Assembly (NCBI GenBank): GCA_949987565.1 | Contig: OX465103.1 | Span: forward strand, 8,513,347-8,577,346 | Direction: 5' to 3' | Length of the DNA stretch: 64,000 bases | Source: Luidia sarsii | Taxonomy: Eukaryota; Echinodermata; Asteroidea; Paxillosida; Luidiidae | In this document: positions 62,696-64,000 of the stretch, piece by piece | Numbering within the stretch: the stretch's first letter is position 1 | Layout: each line of letters starts with the position of its first letter | The notes under the pieces: generated by a model | The model's database searches: none | What the model was told of the DNA's origin: nothing | What the model saw: the letters and a program-made list of their open reading frames with translations, nothing else | Made by a program: the position numbers and the translations under genes

Positions 62696-63186
62696 TGCTT
62701 GATTTTTAGGTACTATTTTGAGCTAGACTGTTACCCCCAAACACACCACCACCCGCTAGAAATTGTTGTCCCCCTCCCCCTCATGGCATCTTGTTCTCCT
62801 AGCTTTGATCTTGGCTCTTGTTTAGCTCAGAGGTATGCATAGGGATACTGGCTACTTTTGTCTTAAGTTCGACATTCTTTTTTGAGCAAGAGGTTTGAAT
62901 ATCCATCATAAAAACAATACCGCCACTGATTGTCTGCTGTTCAGTGACAGAGGCAAATCCAGAACCAGACCCTGAGCCAAAGCTAGAGCCAGAGCTTGAG
63001 CCTCAGCCTCAGCTCTCACCCTCAGCCAGAGCCAGAGCCAGGAACAGGGTCAGAGCCTGAGCCAGAGTCTGCAGCACAGCCACAGCCAAAGCCACGGGCC
63101 TTTGAACAGGACCGGCACTCCAGGGTTTAGAGTAAGGAGTTATGCAGCCTCAGTGGCTGGCAGCTGCCACAGACACGTGACCAACT
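62696..63186 (+). repeat. Duplicated segment, copy B (with 100-bp extra spacer)
   Basis: Same two blocks as copy A, with about 105 bp (62776-62880, CCCCCTCATGGCATCTTG…) between them that copy A lacks. The near-identity of the blocks implies a recent event. Either copy A lost the spacer or copy B gained it. Confidence 0.85.
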
Positions 63187-64000
63187 ATATGAATACGGAA
63201 AAAAAGTTTTCCCAAAATTTAAAGTCCCTGTTTCTAGACCACTGTGCAGCCACCTTGGTAATTAACTGGCTCATATGCCTGCTTGGGAAACAGCACAGAT
63301 TTCCATGCCAATTAAGAAGGCACCAGTCTAATATTTTGCTGGCGAGTGAATAAAAGTCAAGATGGCTGCACAGTGACAAGTCTATCCCTTTTTTTGTTTA
63401 GCAGTTTACAACAACGTTGTCATAATGGTAGGCAATGATTTAACCAGGCAATTTTTTTTTATGAAAAGAAACCTCAATTATCAGGATTTTTTACAGGAAT
63501 GATAGGGACTGCTATTACTACTATTATGTGTCTGATGCTACTGATTTTGTCTGGGTAGTCCATTGGTTGCCTTTAGGGAGAGACTTTAAAACAAATTTTT
63601 GCAGTGAATATACATGTACCTATATTTTTGCATTTGTTTTTTGACAATTCCTATCTCTAAAATCACCTTGCTTGTGTTGGTCCTTCCGCTTTTTCCACGC
63701 TTCCCCATTCCGAACCCTCTGTGCTTTTCAAGACAACACCTTGATATGTTTCACACGTTGATGTCCATGACATGTTGATGTCCATGACATCAAGCACAAA
63801 GCCACAACTCGGACCTCATTTAATCCTCCGAACAAAAGTGAGTGCTTTTTTGTTCACTCGTTGTGTTTTTGACACCTATATTTTTGTCATGGATAATTAA
63901 ATTTGAGTAATCTTGATTTGATTTAGTGTGGCAATCATCGGCTGTCAATCATGATCATCCTCATCTGAAATCCTGTATCTACTCAGATCACCTGTGGTAG
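63187..64000. other. 3' flank: no gene recognised
   Basis: AT-rich unique sequence. Short inverted phrases flank 63225-63375 (AGTCCCTGTTTCTAGACCAC, CAAGATGGCTGCACAGTG), perhaps a small foldback. TTGATGTCCATGACATG is tandemly repeated twice near 63755-63790. Confidence 0.5.

Overview
The window is animal nuclear DNA. Its genes are split into many GT-AG exons and carried by long, AT-rich, repeat-filled introns. I read three protein-coding genes by joining exons whose phases match. The flavour of the repeats points to an invertebrate deuterostome, most likely an echinoderm, less likely a hemichordate or cephalochordate. That flavour includes abundant palindromic TGTACA runs, frequent AGGCCT, Penelope-like elements, tRNA-derived SINEs and foldback MITEs. 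The species assignment is inference only.

Layout. 1-7314 is 5' flank, possibly holding a 5' non-coding exon, and is rich in foldback elements, TGTACA repeats and a LINE endonuclease fragment. 7315-40390 (+) is a nine-coding-exon 5-aminolevulinate synthase gene (ALAS, 614 aa), the first enzyme of heme synthesis, with three N-terminal Cys-Pro heme-regulatory motifs. Its first intron (14 kb) holds a broken Penelope-like retroelement (13.6-16.6 kb, minus strand) with a 1.2 kb insertion. Intron 3 holds a 1.9 kb unit repeated about 2.3 times, and intron 8 a 29-bp minisatellite. 40391-47450 is a gene-poor convergent spacer. 47451-49500 (-) is a two-exon gene for a CCDC51/MITOK-like mitochondrial inner-membrane protein (400 aa). 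About 1.6 kb away, head to head, 51110-61411 (+) is a ten-exon ALG12 gene (540 aa model), the Dol-P-Man-dependent alpha-1,6-mannosyltransferase of the ER N-glycan pathway. Three of its introns carry stop-free minisatellites. 61412-64000 is 3' flank with an inverted SINE pair and a two-copy duplication.

The three genes do not form one pathway. Two encode mitochondrial proteins (ALAS and CCDC51) and one an ER enzyme. CCDC51 and ALG12 are divergent and may share a promoter region; ALAS and CCDC51 are convergent.

Most interesting signals: (1) the conserved tail of the Penelope-like family, present in at least six places, contains a sequence laid out like the hammerhead ribozyme core; (2) two elements begin CACTATGAACA and have matching 3-bp direct flanks, as in CACTA transposons; (3) a 29-bp minisatellite beside ALG12 exon 3 is stop-free in all three frames and continuous with the exon's frame; (4) the ALG12 model has an unusual N-terminal exon with a PP1-docking-like motif; (5) the repeat unit in ALAS intron 3 carries a decayed copy of the exon 3 donor junction; (6) an inverted SINE pair with 13-bp direct repeats lies in the ALG12 3' region.
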